Part shown: piece by piece, positions 7,773 to 17,211 of the stretch
Position numbering within the stretch: the first letter of the stretch is position 1
Layout: every line of letters begins with the position of its first letter
NCBI GenBank assembly: GCA_903871935.1
Contig: CAIQIQ010000001.1
Location: forward strand, 1-64,000
Length of the DNA: 64,000 nucleotides
Direction: 5' to 3'
Source of the DNA: an uncultured Phycisphaerales bacterium
GTDB lineage: Bacteria > Planctomycetota > Phycisphaerae > Tepidisphaerales > Tepidisphaeraceae
Translations under genes and position numbers: made by a program
Notes under the pieces: generated by a model
Database searches by the model: none
Seen by the model: only the letters and a program-made list of their open reading frames with translations
What the model was told of the DNA's origin: nothing

Positions 7773-9202
7773 TGCATCATCTATCCATCGTGTTGACGTT
7801 TTTGTTGCTGCTGATGCCTGTTGTACCGGCAAGAGCGGCGGGGCCAGCTACAGCGCCGGCAAAGACCCAGGGCATTCTCTGCGCTTATTGGCGGGAGATT
7901 CCGGGCAGCCGGGTGGAGGATCTGACGTCGCTGGCTGTGTATCCGGGCTATCCGAATGAGCAGGTGCTGCTCGATCGTTTTGAGATCCCGGAGAATCAGG
8001 AAGGGAATTTTGGCACGGTGATCCGCGGCTATATTCATCCGCTGCAGGATGGCAGTTACAGCTTTTATATCGCGGGCAATAACCAGTGCGAACTGTGGCT
8101 CAGTTCCGATGGCACGCCTGAGGGCAAGCGACTGATTGCTTCAGTGCCGCAGTGGTCGATGCCACAGGAGTGGACAGCATCTCCCGAACAGCAGTCGAAA
8201 CCGGTGCAGTTGAAGCAGGGGGGCAGCTATTACATCGAGGCCCGGCACAAGAATGGCGGGGGAGACAACCACCTTGCCGTCGCCTGGAAGCTTCCTGATG
8301 GAACGATGCAAGGGCCAATCCCGGGCAAGTTCCTTTCGCCGGTAGCGCCGGTGGTCGTGCCGGATCCGGTGGTGACGCTGCACGACTTGCCTGTGAGCGC
8401 CGGCCGGCATCGACTGCAGGTGAATGTGGATTATCTGTTGCAGCACGTTTCGATCCCGGTGCAGGTCACCTTGCCGCAGGGTTACCGGGCTGAGGGGAAG
8501 CAACCCGCGATTGTGTTTTTGCCTGATACGGATCAGAAGCCGGATGCGGAGGGATTCTTTGTGCAGGGGCCCGACAGGCTTGTGCTGGCCGATCCGTTAC
8601 TGAAGTTTATCTGTATATCGCCACAGCCGCCGGCGGGACGAAACTACTCTCAGCGGGTGGCGCTCAAGGCGATGGCCGCGGTGGTCAGGGAGATCTCCAA
8701 CCGTTGCGCGATCGATGGCCGGCATGTCGGTCTGACGGGTGTGGCCGTGGGTGGTACGGCCGTGTGGAGCCTGGCGATGGAGATGCCGGGCGTTTACGTT
8801 GCTTTGGCGCCAGTGAACGGCCGGGAGTTGCTCGATCCGGAGCTTGCGCAGGTGCTGCGCGGCACAAGCGTTCGCATCTATACCGACATCGCTGAGGGAT
8901 TTGCTACAGGGTGCGCGAATCGGATGAACGAGGCACTGGCCAACCTGGATCCCAAGCCTCAGGTGATCTATCTCGGCGAGAAGGAATTGGGGAAAGGCCC
9001 CGCGGCCGACTACTGCTACATTCAGCCCGCCTTTTATGACCAGCTCATGGGCGTCGCCAAGCCGACTGCGCCCGCACCGGCGCAACCAGCACACGTGAGC
9101 GGGCGGGTTCCATGGATCGGTGGGGGTCTGGCTGTCATAGGTGTTGTTGCCCTGGTGTTCTATGTGCGGTCGCGGAGATCGGCACGACAACACGCTGCAT
9201 GA
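7772..9202 (+). CDS. PA14 domain fused to an inactive esterase-like domain, membrane anchored
   Basis: The 476-residue protein has a signal peptide (about 4-23). A PA14-like beta domain follows (about 30-195), with YSFYIAGNNQCELWLSSDG typical of that carbohydrate-binding fold. The second half is related to the preceding esterase, but the elbow reads GVAVGG, with Ala where Ser180 lies in the neighbour, so hydrolysis is not expected. A Pro/Ala linker and a transmembrane helix near 448-466 end the protein. The ATG overlaps the stop of the upstream esterase, which implies coupled expression. A plausible role is substrate capture at the cell surface for the active partner; that is inference. Confidence 0.75.
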   Translation: MHHLSIVLTFLLLLMPVVPARAAGPATAPAKTQGILCAYWREIPGSRVEDLTSLAVYPGYPNEQVLLDRFEIPENQEGNFGTVIRGYIHPLQDGSYSFYIAGNNQCELWLSSDGTPEGKRLIASVPQWSMPQEWTASPEQQSKPVQLKQGGSYYIEARHKNGGGDNHLAVAWKLPDGTMQGPIPGKFLSPVAPVVVPDPVVTLHDLPVSAGRHRLQVNVDYLLQHVSIPVQVTLPQGYRAEGKQPAIVFLPDTDQKPDAEGFFVQGPDRLVLADPLLKFICISPQPPAGRNYSQRVALKAMAAVVREISNRCAIDGRHVGLTGVAVGGTAVWSLAMEMPGVYVALAPVNGRELLDPELAQVLRGTSVRIYTDIAEGFATGCANRMNEALANLDPKPQVIYLGEKELGKGPAADYCYIQPAFYDQLMGVAKPTAPAPAQPAHVSGRVPWIGGGLAVIGVVALVFYVRSRRSARQHAA

Positions 9203-9351
9203 ATGCCCGGCACCATTGATGGGCTTGCGGCATATATGGCGCTGCCGAAGTGGGGACGAATCGGTAGAGTACTGGATAAGCTGACTGAACCATGCCTACC
9301 GTCATCTGGTGGCAGTCGGACACATCGCGCTGCAGAATTAAGGGGTTGCAG

Positions 9352-10326
9352 ATGGAATGCACTGAGGACAGGGGTGTTATGCCTACGATGGGAGACAATA
9401 AGCACCCGCTCGCCACGGATTTCGTGCAGCGTGACCAGTATCACGCGCTGCTGCGGCGAATCTGCGAGTTCTGGCAAAGCCTGCCGGATAAGCCCGATGA
9501 GACGCCGGAGGCGGTCCTGCGAGCGCTGTGGCTGACGGCCGCGGGGACGCCCGTATCGTGTACTCTGGCATTTGCGTTTCCGTTGCCGGAGATCACTGCT
9601 GGACAGAGCCGGCATCTGGATTCGCTGATTGAGGAACGCAAGCGCGGCACACCGCTGGCGCATCTGACTGGCCGGCAGCACTTCATGGGCCTGGAACTGC
9701 TGGCAAGCCATGATGCCCTGATCCCGCGTAAGGAAACCGAGATACTCGCGGCTGCGGCGATTGAGGGAATTCGGAGATGTGTCACGAGCAATGGTACTGC
9801 GATGGTCCTGGATATCTGCACCGGCAGCGGCAACCTGCCGTTGGCGTATGCCGCGCGCATCACCGGCGATATGCGGATCTATGGCGCGGATATCAGTGAA
9901 GAGGCCGTGAGCCTGGCGAGGAGCAATGCCGATCGATTGCAGCTTGGTGATCGTGTTGAATTTCGCTGCGGCGACCTGTTCGCCCCGTTCAATTGTGACG
10001 AATTCATCAACAAGGTCGACGTCATTTCATGCAATCCACCATACATCTCGACGGGTCAGATGGCGAGGATGCCGCACGAGATCGCTGATTTCGAGCCGGA
10101 CGTGGCGTTCAACGGCGGGCCGTTCGGCGTATCGATCATGTTCCGGGTGATTACCGAATCCCCCCGTTACCTGCAGCCGGGTGGATGGTTATTCCTTGAA
10201 GTGGGCGCGGGGCAGGCACCGGCGATCGTGCGCCGTTTCGAAGCCAGAGCGGATATCGCGCAGGTATTGACGTATCCGGACGCGGCCGGAGAGATCCGGG
10301 CTGTTGCCGCGCAATGGTGCCCGTGA
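9352..10326 (+). CDS. PrmC/HemK-like N5-glutamine methyltransferase
   Basis: The 324-residue protein has the two-domain layout of PrmC. An N-terminal helical part is followed by RKETE, a class I SAM-binding loop DICTGSGNLPLA and the catalytic CNPPYIS motif. NPPY marks methylation of a planar amide nitrogen, in PrmC the Gln of the GGQ loop of release factors. The family loop is usually D-GTGSG; here a Cys replaces the first Gly. It may be the genuine PrmC or a relative with another target; prfA is not adjacent. The ATG at 9352 was chosen because AAGGGG lies seven bases upstream. Confidence 0.75.
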   Translation: MECTEDRGVMPTMGDNKHPLATDFVQRDQYHALLRRICEFWQSLPDKPDETPEAVLRALWLTAAGTPVSCTLAFAFPLPEITAGQSRHLDSLIEERKRGTPLAHLTGRQHFMGLELLASHDALIPRKETEILAAAAIEGIRRCVTSNGTAMVLDICTGSGNLPLAYAARITGDMRIYGADISEEAVSLARSNADRLQLGDRVEFRCGDLFAPFNCDEFINKVDVISCNPPYISTGQMARMPHEIADFEPDVAFNGGPFGVSIMFRVITESPRYLQPGGWLFLEVGAGQAPAIVRRFEARADIAQVLTYPDAAGEIRAVAAQWCP

Positions 10327-10350
10327 ACCGGTCATGCCGGGCGACGGCTT

Positions 10351-11175
10351 CTACTGCTCGCCCTGTTCCTTGATCAGTTCGTTATCGTATTGCTCCTCGA
10401 GTTTCTTTACCGTGGCGGACAGGTCTTCATCTTTCTGCACGGCTTCGCTGACCTCGATCTCCCATTTGTTGCTGGCGGAGCGCATCGCCGCGAGGTCAAC
10501 GGGCACGTTGAGGATTTTGGCCAGACGACGTGAAACCGTTTCGATGCTCAGCGGGTTTACGCCTTCAAGGTAGCCGGGGATCTCGGCGACAAGGCTGAAC
10601 ATCTCGATGTCGTGGCTGCTGGCTTGTGCAAGCAGCAGTGTGGAGAAACCGGCCGGACCTTTGTAGTCGCTGGGCTTAACGGCATAGGTCTGCAACTGTG
10701 GCCGGAGGGTGCGGTGGGAGATGGAGCCGAACATGCGCGGCTCGCGCGTATGCGGCACCGTTCCGCCGAACGAACCCATGAAGATAATCCGGCGCACGCC
10801 CGCCTGCCTGGCGACCTCGAAGATACATGAGGCAAACTCCTGCCAACGGAGGTTGGGCTCTTTCCCGATGAAGAAGACCAGATTGGCGGCTTCGTCGCAG
10901 TAGAACGAATTGGAGGGCATATCGAGATCGCGGATCACACCGCCTTTAACCTTCACGGTCGGCCGGAAGAGCGAGGCAACTTCCATCGACCCGGGGAAGT
11001 TGTAGATATAGAAGGGGTCGGCGGTGATCCGTGCGATCTGCTTCACATCCCGGCCGTTCATCAGCATCTTGACGGTGCCTGTTGAGACAGCACCGCCATC
11101 CATCCACCCGGTCAGAGCCAGGAGCATCGTCGCGTTATCGAGCTTGGGGATTCCAAGTATTTCGAGGCTGTCCAT
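10351..11175 (-). CDS. PAC2 family protein
   Basis: The 274-residue protein resembles the PAC2 (proteasome assembly chaperone 2-like) family, known in archaea and in actinobacteria and planctomycetes. The landmarks are LLALTGWMDGG near the N-terminus, FFIGKEPNLRW in the middle and FMGSFGGTVPHTREP, followed by GPAGFSTLL. The C-terminus forms a charged coiled coil ending EQYDNELIKEQGEQ. In bacteria the function is not established. It converges on the prmC-like gene with only 24 bases between. Confidence 0.8.
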   Translation of the reverse strand: MDSLEILGIPKLDNATMLLALTGWMDGGAVSTGTVKMLMNGRDVKQIARITADPFYIYNFPGSMEVASLFRPTVKVKGGVIRDLDMPSNSFYCDEAANLVFFIGKEPNLRWQEFASCIFEVARQAGVRRIIFMGSFGGTVPHTREPRMFGSISHRTLRPQLQTYAVKPSDYKGPAGFSTLLLAQASSHDIEMFSLVAEIPGYLEGVNPLSIETVSRRLAKILNVPVDLAAMRSASNKWEIEVSEAVQKDEDLSATVKKLEEQYDNELIKEQGEQ

Positions 11176-11246
11176 CGCCCCTCCTTCGTATCTACCAGAT
11201 CATAGCGATGCTCAGGGCAGCATAAAGCCTGGGATCGGTAGAGGAT

Positions 11247-11303
11247 GGCGCCATGCACGGCGCCAACCAATGAAGAGCCCCGCGATCAGCAAATCGCGGG
11301 GCT
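11247..11303. terminator. Strong hairpin downstream of the sigma-factor operon
   Basis: AGCCCCGCGAT (11276-11286) pairs perfectly with ATCGCGGGGCT (11293-11303) around a six-base loop. A second small palindrome, GGCGCC-ATGCAC-GGCGCC, lies at about 11247-11264. The 11-bp stem sits just past the stop of the 11328-11681 gene and probably ends that minus-strand transcript, although no T-run follows. Confidence 0.6.
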
Positions 11304-11327
11304 GCGTGTGTGATCAGGATGCGTGAT

Positions 11328-11681
11328 TCACGCGGAGGGCTGTGAACCGGGCGAATCCACGGCATCTGCGTGCCCATGCAAGGGCACATGGGCCAGTGTC
11401 GCCTCAAGCAGATCGCTGGATGGACCGTCAGCTGGCATGGAATCAAGAAGGCCAAGCAATCGACGAACCGCATGTACTCGGTCCATAAAGGCGTTTCTGG
11501 CCATGGGCGAACTGACTTCCATGGACGGCTCCTCAGCATTCAAGAAGAAGTCGACTGCCCGACGATCACTATCTGTAAGCTTAGCGTTCATAGGTACTTG
11601 TGTTGGTTGCGTCTCAGCTACATCCGGCTCACTCAAGGGGCCAAACTGCGTCTGAGCACAGTGAAGGTCTTCTTTAGACAT
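11328..11681 (-). CDS. Hypothetical protein downstream of an ECF sigma factor
   Basis: The 117-residue protein is soluble, with no transmembrane helix. A central helical part contains LTDSDRRAVDFFLN followed by about 40 residues that end in a Leu-rich stretch (RRLLGLLDSM); both flanks are low in complexity. It lies 71 bases after the sigma gene on the same strand and before a strong hairpin, so the two are probably one transcript. Anti-sigma partners often occupy this position, but there is no zinc motif or membrane helix, so the role is open. Confidence 0.6.
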   Translation of the reverse strand: MSKEDLHCAQTQFGPLSEPDVAETQPTQVPMNAKLTDSDRRAVDFFLNAEEPSMEVSSPMARNAFMDRVHAVRRLLGLLDSMPADGPSSDLLEATLAHVPLHGHADAVDSPGSQPSA

Positions 11682-11752
11682 AGAAATACGTTGCCTCGTA
11701 AAGAACGCCTTGATGCCCTCGCGGCCTGTTCAAACGTGGCTTTCGCCGGTTA

Positions 11753-12499
11753 TTACGCTGAACTGTGCCGCGGGTTCACTGCTTCCCAGCGCTCGGCGAA
11801 GTTTGCAACCGCCGCATGTAATCTCGATTTCACCGTACCGAGCGGTATACCCAGCATATCACTGATCTGTCGATACGGGAATTGATGAAAGTAGGAGAGC
11901 AGGAGGATTTCGCGGAAGTGGTGGGGCATCGACATTACGATTCCCTGCACCCGGTCACGCGTCTCCTGTTTCTGCATGGACTCGTCGGGCATGGCGGTCG
12001 AAGCCTGCATCAGATCGATGAAACGACCGCCGCCCTCATCCGCCGATCCGCCAATAGAGGCCTCCAGGGGGTTTGTCGGCCGACGAGCTCGTTGCCGCAT
12101 CACATCGCGAGCCTTGTTTGCCGCAATGGTGAAGAGCCACGGCCGCAGACGCCGATCGAGGTCAAACTGCTCGGCAGACTGATGCACCTGCAGGAAGGTT
12201 TCCTGGAAAACGTCCTCAGCGGCCGCCCGATCGCCCAGAAAACGGACCAGAAAGTGGAATAGCTCACGTTCGTATCGGCGCACGAGCTCGGCAAATGCGC
12301 CACGGTCATCGTTGCGATATCTGTGGAGCAGTTCCTCGTCCGACGGCTCTCCTGGGGCCCGTTGCACGGCCGCACGGGCATGTCCCGGATGCGTGGGTGT
12401 GATATCGGGGTTCAGTTCCTTCGCCTCGGGCGTCTGAGGTTGCTCGCGAGCGTCTCGATTTGTTGATGAAAGGTTCATCTTCCCATTTCCGCCAGCCAT
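11753..12499 (-). CDS. ECF-type RNA polymerase sigma factor
   Basis: The 248-residue sigma-70 family protein contains regions 2 and 4 only. Region 2 holds DRGAFAELVRRYERELF, AEDVFQETFLQVH and the recognition part PWLFTIAANKARD; region 4 holds LLLSYFHQFPYRQIS and LGTVKSRLHAA. About 75 polar residues precede region 2, longer than usual. The ATG at 12499 is preferred because AGAGGG precedes it; a later ATG at 12478 is possible. The gene is divergent from rlmN with about 94 bases between. The gene at 11328-11681 follows it. Confidence 0.9.
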   Translation of the reverse strand: MAGGNGKMNLSSTNRDAREQPQTPEAKELNPDITPTHPGHARAAVQRAPGEPSDEELLHRYRNDDRGAFAELVRRYERELFHFLVRFLGDRAAAEDVFQETFLQVHQSAEQFDLDRRLRPWLFTIAANKARDVMRQRARRPTNPLEASIGGSADEGGGRFIDLMQASTAMPDESMQKQETRDRVQGIVMSMPHHFREILLLSYFHQFPYRQISDMLGIPLGTVKSRLHAAVANFAERWEAVNPRHSSA

Positions 12500-12593
12500 C
12501 AAACCCTCTAGTATTGTGCTGGCATCCAGGAACATCCCTATGGTTGCATTCCTTGCCCATTCGGTCAATGCTCCGTGCCTTCCGAGGAATGAT

Positions 12594-13652
12594 ATGTCGT
12601 GTCCAGTGTCAGTTTCACAACAAAAGCCATTTTTGGGTCTGCTTCCGGCGGAGGCCGACGAATATCTGCAGCAATGCGGTCTGGACCGGTGGCGCGGCGG
12701 GCAATTGCGCCAATGGGTTTATGGCAAACTGGTGAATAATCCCGAGGCAATGACCAGCTTTTCCAAGAAACACCGCCAGCACCTGCGGGAAGCCTTTGTA
12801 TTCACCCCTGCGCAGATGATTCGGCGTCAAGACAGCTCAGACGGCACTGTTAAGCTCCTGCTTGAATGGGAGCCCGGACAAGTTGCGGAAACGGTCATGA
12901 TTCCAGAGGGCGTGCGCCGGACCGCTTGTGTCAGCTCTCAGGTCGGTTGTCCGGTCGGGTGCCGGTTCTGCGCCAGCGGCCTCGGCGGTTCCAAAGGCAA
13001 TCTGTCGGCCGCCCAGATTGTTGAGCAGGTCATACAGCTTAACATAATTATGGGCTCAGAGCAGCGCATCACTAATGTTGTTTTTATGGGAATGGGCGAG
13101 CCGCTGGCGAACTATGCCCAGGTGATTCAGGCTGTTCGCATCCTGCACGATCCTGAATGTCTGAACCTTGGAGCAAGGCGGATCACAGTCTCGACCGTGG
13201 GCATTCCCGCGAGGATACGCCAACTTGCCGGCGAAGATCTGCCGCTGAATCTGGCGATATCACTCCATGCCCCGAATGAAGAACTGCGCAAGCAGCTCAT
13301 CCCATGGGCCGAGCATTTTGCGCTTGAGGAAATCCTGGATGCTTCCCGCGACTATTTTGAGAAGACCGGAAGAGAGATCACCCTGGAGTACATTCTGCTC
13401 TCGGGGGTGAATGATCGGCCGGAGCATGCGCGAGAGCTTGTGAAGGTCTGCAGGACCATGCGGGCGAACGTGAATCTGATCATGTACAACGAAGTGCCGG
13501 AACTTGAGTTTGGCAGGCCCAAGGCTGATGATGTGTCGGAGTTCCGGAGAATTCTGCGAGAGGGCGGCGTCAACGTCCACGTCAGAAAGAGCCGTGGACG
13601 CGACATCGACGCAGCCTGCGGCCAGCTCCGCCGGAAGTACCAGGATCTATGA
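12594..13652 (+). CDS. rlmN: 23S rRNA (adenine2503-C2)-methyltransferase RlmN
   Basis: The 352-residue radical-SAM enzyme methylates A2503 of 23S rRNA and A37 of some tRNAs. The cluster motif CPVGCRFC (Cys-x3-Cys-x2-Cys) is present. VVFMGMGEPLANY, ITVSTVGI and LAISLHAPNEELR are family hallmarks, and the C-terminal Cys in DIDAACGQL is the methyl-carrying catalytic residue. Length is normal. The ATG at 12594 has AGGA six bases upstream. Its stop overlaps the start of the pseudopilin-like gene (ATGA), so the two are coupled. Confidence 0.95.
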   Translation: MSCPVSVSQQKPFLGLLPAEADEYLQQCGLDRWRGGQLRQWVYGKLVNNPEAMTSFSKKHRQHLREAFVFTPAQMIRRQDSSDGTVKLLLEWEPGQVAETVMIPEGVRRTACVSSQVGCPVGCRFCASGLGGSKGNLSAAQIVEQVIQLNIIMGSEQRITNVVFMGMGEPLANYAQVIQAVRILHDPECLNLGARRITVSTVGIPARIRQLAGEDLPLNLAISLHAPNEELRKQLIPWAEHFALEEILDASRDYFEKTGREITLEYILLSGVNDRPEHARELVKVCRTMRANVNLIMYNEVPELEFGRPKADDVSEFRRILREGGVNVHVRKSRGRDIDAACGQLRRKYQDL

Positions 13653-14551
13653 AACGAGATTGCGCTGCAATGCATCGTCTGTTGTCGAGATCTCACGCGT
13701 TTACTCTGCTGGAGCTCATGGTTGCCCTGGGCATCCTGGTGATCCTGGTTGGCATCATTGTGCCCAAGGTCTCGCGCCTGCGCGAGGTCGAACAGCGCGT
13801 GTGTTGTCGAGACAACTTGCGCAGGATTGGCCTGGCACTGAGCGCCTATGGCGAGGAGAACCGCGGGGAACTGCCCCGTGTCATCTATGATCAGGCGCAC
13901 GCGCCGCGATCCTTCACCGCGTTCACCGGCGCCGATGCGCTCTCTCCATTCACCAAGGACAGTGCCGTCGCAGCAAATGATGTGACTGCATCGCTCTGGC
14001 TGCTGATCCGCGGCGGATACATCAAGGAGCCCGTCTCGGCTGTTTTCATCTGCCCGAGTTCGGGCGGCACGCCCGACCCAATGCTCGATGCCCACGGCAG
14101 CCCGACGGCGATCAGGTGGCGCAGCAACTTCCGGTCCCCGAACCATCTGAGCTATTCCTACGCCTCACCCTTCAGCGATGCCCAGGGTTATGGCTTGAAG
14201 TCTGACTTCCTTGAGCCGAAGTTCGTGCTACTGGCCGATCGCAATCCCGGAAAGGGCCCATCGCAGGATGTCACGGCCCCGACGCCCGAGGCGCCGCCGA
14301 TGACGATGCGGATTGCCAATTCGCGAAACCACGGTCAGGCCGGCCAAAACGTGCTCTATGGAGACATCCATGCTGACTTCTGCGAGACCGTCTACTGTGG
14401 CGTCGACGGCGACAACATCTACACAGCCCAGACCGATCAGCCGGTCATGACCGGGCAGGCTCCGACGGCCAATGTGCGTGGTTTCCTGGGCCGTAACATC
14501 GGTCCTGCATGGCCAACCGACAGCTACCTTGTCCCCGCTGAAGGTTACTAA
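13649..14551 (+). CDS. Prepilin-type N-methylation protein (type II pseudopilin-like)
   Basis: The 300-residue protein begins with a short basic leader and then HAFTLLELMVALGILVILVG, the prepilin peptidase cleavage and N-methylation signal with its long hydrophobic helix. The C-terminal region contains NVLYGDIHADF, equivalent to the FADGH-type motif of planctomycete DUF1559-like pseudopilins. Large families of these proteins are typical of planctomycetes; they are thought to belong to a type II secretion or pseudopilus-like envelope system. The ATG overlaps the rlmN stop by four bases. It converges on the UroD-like gene, with a 4-base overlap of the two 3' ends. Confidence 0.85.
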   Translation: MKRDCAAMHRLLSRSHAFTLLELMVALGILVILVGIIVPKVSRLREVEQRVCCRDNLRRIGLALSAYGEENRGELPRVIYDQAHAPRSFTAFTGADALSPFTKDSAVAANDVTASLWLLIRGGYIKEPVSAVFICPSSGGTPDPMLDAHGSPTAIRWRSNFRSPNHLSYSYASPFSDAQGYGLKSDFLEPKFVLLADRNPGKGPSQDVTAPTPEAPPMTMRIANSRNHGQAGQNVLYGDIHADFCETVYCGVDGDNIYTAQTDQPVMTGQAPTANVRGFLGRNIGPAWPTDSYLVPAEGY

Positions 14552-15516
14552 TTGCTGTAGATCGTCCGGTATTTCTCCAACGCGGCGAAGATTGCCTCGA
14601 TATTCTCCAGCGGGTAGTCCATCCCGATCTCGGCTGATACCCACAATCCACCTTCACGTGAACCCAGCTTGGTGATGCACTCGCGCACGTGCTGGTCGAT
14701 CTCTTTGGGCGTCGCAAACGGGAAGAGTTGCCGATCCAGATCCAGGCAGCAACACAGCTTCCCTTTGCATACCTTCACCAGGTTATCGAGTCCGTTGGCG
14801 CGATACTGCGGGTTAATGATCTGCACCCCGCATTCCTGCAGATCAGGAATGACCTCCCAGCAGCAGCCATCAGTGTGGAAGTAAACCATCCGCCCATCCG
14901 CCCGCCAGCGTTGGAAGATCTTCATGAAGCAAGGCTTGAGGTATTTTCGCCACTTTTGAGCCCCCATTGCGAGCGAGGTCTGCATCCCAAGATCATCGCC
15001 AAACCCGTGCAGCTCTCCCTTGGGCAGCTTCTGGCACATTAGTTCCAACCGCTGCATGTTGTGCTCGAGCACGATGTCGATGAGCATCTGGAGTTCGGGC
15101 GCATCTTCGGCGAAGTCGAGCATCAACTCCTCAAACCCGCGCAGATCGCCAAGCCGGAGGTACATGAATCCATGCTTCAGTTCCGGCTTGATCAGATCGG
15201 GCGCTTTGAGCTTCCGCACATCCGCTCGCGTCGGCACGGGATGGTGGGTGACGATCGCCTCCATTCCATCCTGCACGTTGCTCCATACGCAACCCCACTC
15301 ATCGACATGGTTTCCCGCGTGGTACGTCGGGCTCCAGATCGCGTCATAGTTGCTGTTGCCGGCGTATTTCGGGAACAGGATGGGGTGTCGGCGCACGATG
15401 CGATCCAGTTCATCGCGATATTTCATCCAGACGGCCGGTAGAATGCCTGCACTCACGGGTACGGCCGACGGTCGCCCAAACGTCGCGGCCTTCATTTGAT
15501 CCTGTGTCAACGGCAT
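14548..15516 (-). CDS. Uroporphyrinogen decarboxylase-like (URO-D superfamily) protein
   Basis: The 322-residue protein has the URO-D/MtaA-type TIM barrel layout, with a conserved FHTDGC motif in the middle and a CDLDRQLFPF-like strand near the C-terminus. Family members of this divergent type are often corrinoid-dependent methyltransferases or uncharacterised enzymes and not HemE. The Cys-rich CKGKLCCCLD and the DGCCW segment could bind metal. No heme or corrinoid gene is nearby, so the substrate is unknown. Confidence 0.75.
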   Translation of the reverse strand: MPLTQDQMKAATFGRPSAVPVSAGILPAVWMKYRDELDRIVRRHPILFPKYAGNSNYDAIWSPTYHAGNHVDEWGCVWSNVQDGMEAIVTHHPVPTRADVRKLKAPDLIKPELKHGFMYLRLGDLRGFEELMLDFAEDAPELQMLIDIVLEHNMQRLELMCQKLPKGELHGFGDDLGMQTSLAMGAQKWRKYLKPCFMKIFQRWRADGRMVYFHTDGCCWEVIPDLQECGVQIINPQYRANGLDNLVKVCKGKLCCCLDLDRQLFPFATPKEIDQHVRECITKLGSREGGLWVSAEIGMDYPLENIEAIFAALEKYRTIYSN

Positions 15517-15666
15517 CAGAGGTCTCCTGTTCTCACTGGCTATACAACTGTCACCACATGTCCAATCTCATGGGACAGCGAATATATCAGCTCCGTACAC
15601 AACTAAACATGCGCGGCCGTTTCACAAGTGGATAATCCCTTCATTTCGGCTAATCTATCCGCCCCT

Positions 15667-17202
15667 ATGGCCAAGAACATCAAGCCTCGCAGCGAGGATT
15701 ATGCGCAGTGGTATCTCGACGTTATCAAGGCGGCCCAGCTTGCCGATTACGCGCCGGTTAAGGGCTGCATGGTCATTCGCCCCGAGGGGTACGCCATCTG
15801 GGAAGCTATCCAGCGTGAGCTGGATCAGCGATTCAAAGACACCGGCCATGTGAACGCCTACTTTCCGCTGCTGATCCCGCAGAGCTTCCTCACTAAAGAG
15901 GCCGAGCACGTCGAAGGCTTCGCGATGGAATGCGCCATAGTCACCCATACGCGCCTGGAAAAGCAGCCGGATGGGTCGCTTAAGCCCGCCAGCCCGCTTG
16001 ATGAGCCGCTCATCATTCGCCCGACTTCCGAGACGGTCATCGGCCACATGTATAGCCAGTGGATACAGAGTTACCGCGACTTGCCTGTCCTGGTGAATCA
16101 GTGGTGCAACGTCATGCGCTGGGAGATGCGTACCCGCCTGTTCCTCCGCACCACCGAGTTCCTCTGGCAGGAGGGTCATACCGCCCACGAAACCGAGGCT
16201 GAAGCCCAGGAAGAGACGCTCAAGATGCTGGATGTTTACGCTGACTTTGCCGAGAACGTCCTGGCTCTGCCGGTGATCAAGGGCGCCAAGACCGACTCTG
16301 AGAAGTTTCCCGGCGCGGTCACCACCTACTGCATCGAAGCCCTCATGCAGGATGGCAAGGCGCTGCAGGCTGGCACCAGCCACAACCTTGGCCAGAATTT
16401 TGCCAAGGCCTTCGATATCAAGTTCCTCGGCCGCGACCAGAAACAGCAGCACGCCTTCACCACAAGCTGGGGCGTTTCCACCCGCCTGATTGGCGCCACC
16501 ATCATGGCCCACTCCGATGATGAAGGTCTGGTGCTTCCGCCGCACGTTGCCCCCACCGTCGTCGCCATCGTGCCGATCTTCCGCGGCGAGCAGGAAATGG
16601 CCAAGGTCCGCGAATACGTCAACAAGATTCTCATTGCCCTGGTTGGCGAGGAAGAGGTGGCGGCCGCCGCTAAGCGATCAAAGCGCGGCGACATCGAGAC
16701 CTTCTTCTTCGACAAACTGACCCACCAGGCCGTCGTCGTTGACTGGCGCGACGCCCGTCCCGGCGACAAGCAGTATCACTGGGAACAGCGCGGCGTGCCG
16801 TTCCGCTTTGAAGTCGGCCCGCGCGATGTCGATGCCAACGCGATGGTGCTCAAGAAGCGCCTCGACCGCAGCAAGGAGATCATCAATCTCCCTCAGGTTT
16901 CGGGCGGCTGGATGCGCCAGAAGCTCGAGGCTGTGCAGCACGAGATGTATAACAAGGCCCTGGCCTATCGCGAGGCCAATACCCGCTCCGCCACGACATA
17001 CGATGAACTGAAGTCGCTGGTGAAGGATGGCGGCTTCGTCCGCTGCTTCTTCAAGCCCGACCGGGTTGCCGAGGCAAAAATCAAGGAAGAAACCAAGGCC
17101 ACCGTACGCTGCATCCCCTTCACCCAGTCCGACAAGGCCGGCAAGTGTGTCTTCAGCGGCGAAGAGATCACCACTGAAGTGCTTTTTGCGCAGGCGTATT
17201 GA
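15667..17202 (+). CDS. proS: Prolyl-tRNA synthetase (archaeal/eukaryal type)
   Basis: The 511-residue class II synthetase charges tRNA-Pro. RSEDYAQWYLDVI near the N-terminus, RPTSETVI and the WRTRLFLRTTEFLWQEGHT-type motif 2 block are diagnostic, and the HNLGQNFAKAF segment fits the active site. There is no insertion editing domain, and the C-terminal zinc-binding-like extension (CIPF to the carboxyl end) places it in the shorter archaeal/eukaryal-like group that many bacteria also use. An upstream GTG at 15628 is in frame, but the family begins near MAKNIKPRSEDY. TAATCT lies ten bases before this ATG and no ribosome-binding site is seen. Confidence 0.95.
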   Translation: MAKNIKPRSEDYAQWYLDVIKAAQLADYAPVKGCMVIRPEGYAIWEAIQRELDQRFKDTGHVNAYFPLLIPQSFLTKEAEHVEGFAMECAIVTHTRLEKQPDGSLKPASPLDEPLIIRPTSETVIGHMYSQWIQSYRDLPVLVNQWCNVMRWEMRTRLFLRTTEFLWQEGHTAHETEAEAQEETLKMLDVYADFAENVLALPVIKGAKTDSEKFPGAVTTYCIEALMQDGKALQAGTSHNLGQNFAKAFDIKFLGRDQKQQHAFTTSWGVSTRLIGATIMAHSDDEGLVLPPHVAPTVVAIVPIFRGEQEMAKVREYVNKILIALVGEEEVAAAAKRSKRGDIETFFFDKLTHQAVVVDWRDARPGDKQYHWEQRGVPFRFEVGPRDVDANAMVLKKRLDRSKEIINLPQVSGGWMRQKLEAVQHEMYNKALAYREANTRSATTYDELKSLVKDGGFVRCFFKPDRVAEAKIKEETKATVRCIPFTQSDKAGKCVFSGEEITTEVLFAQAY

Positions 17203-17211
17203 CCGCCTGAG

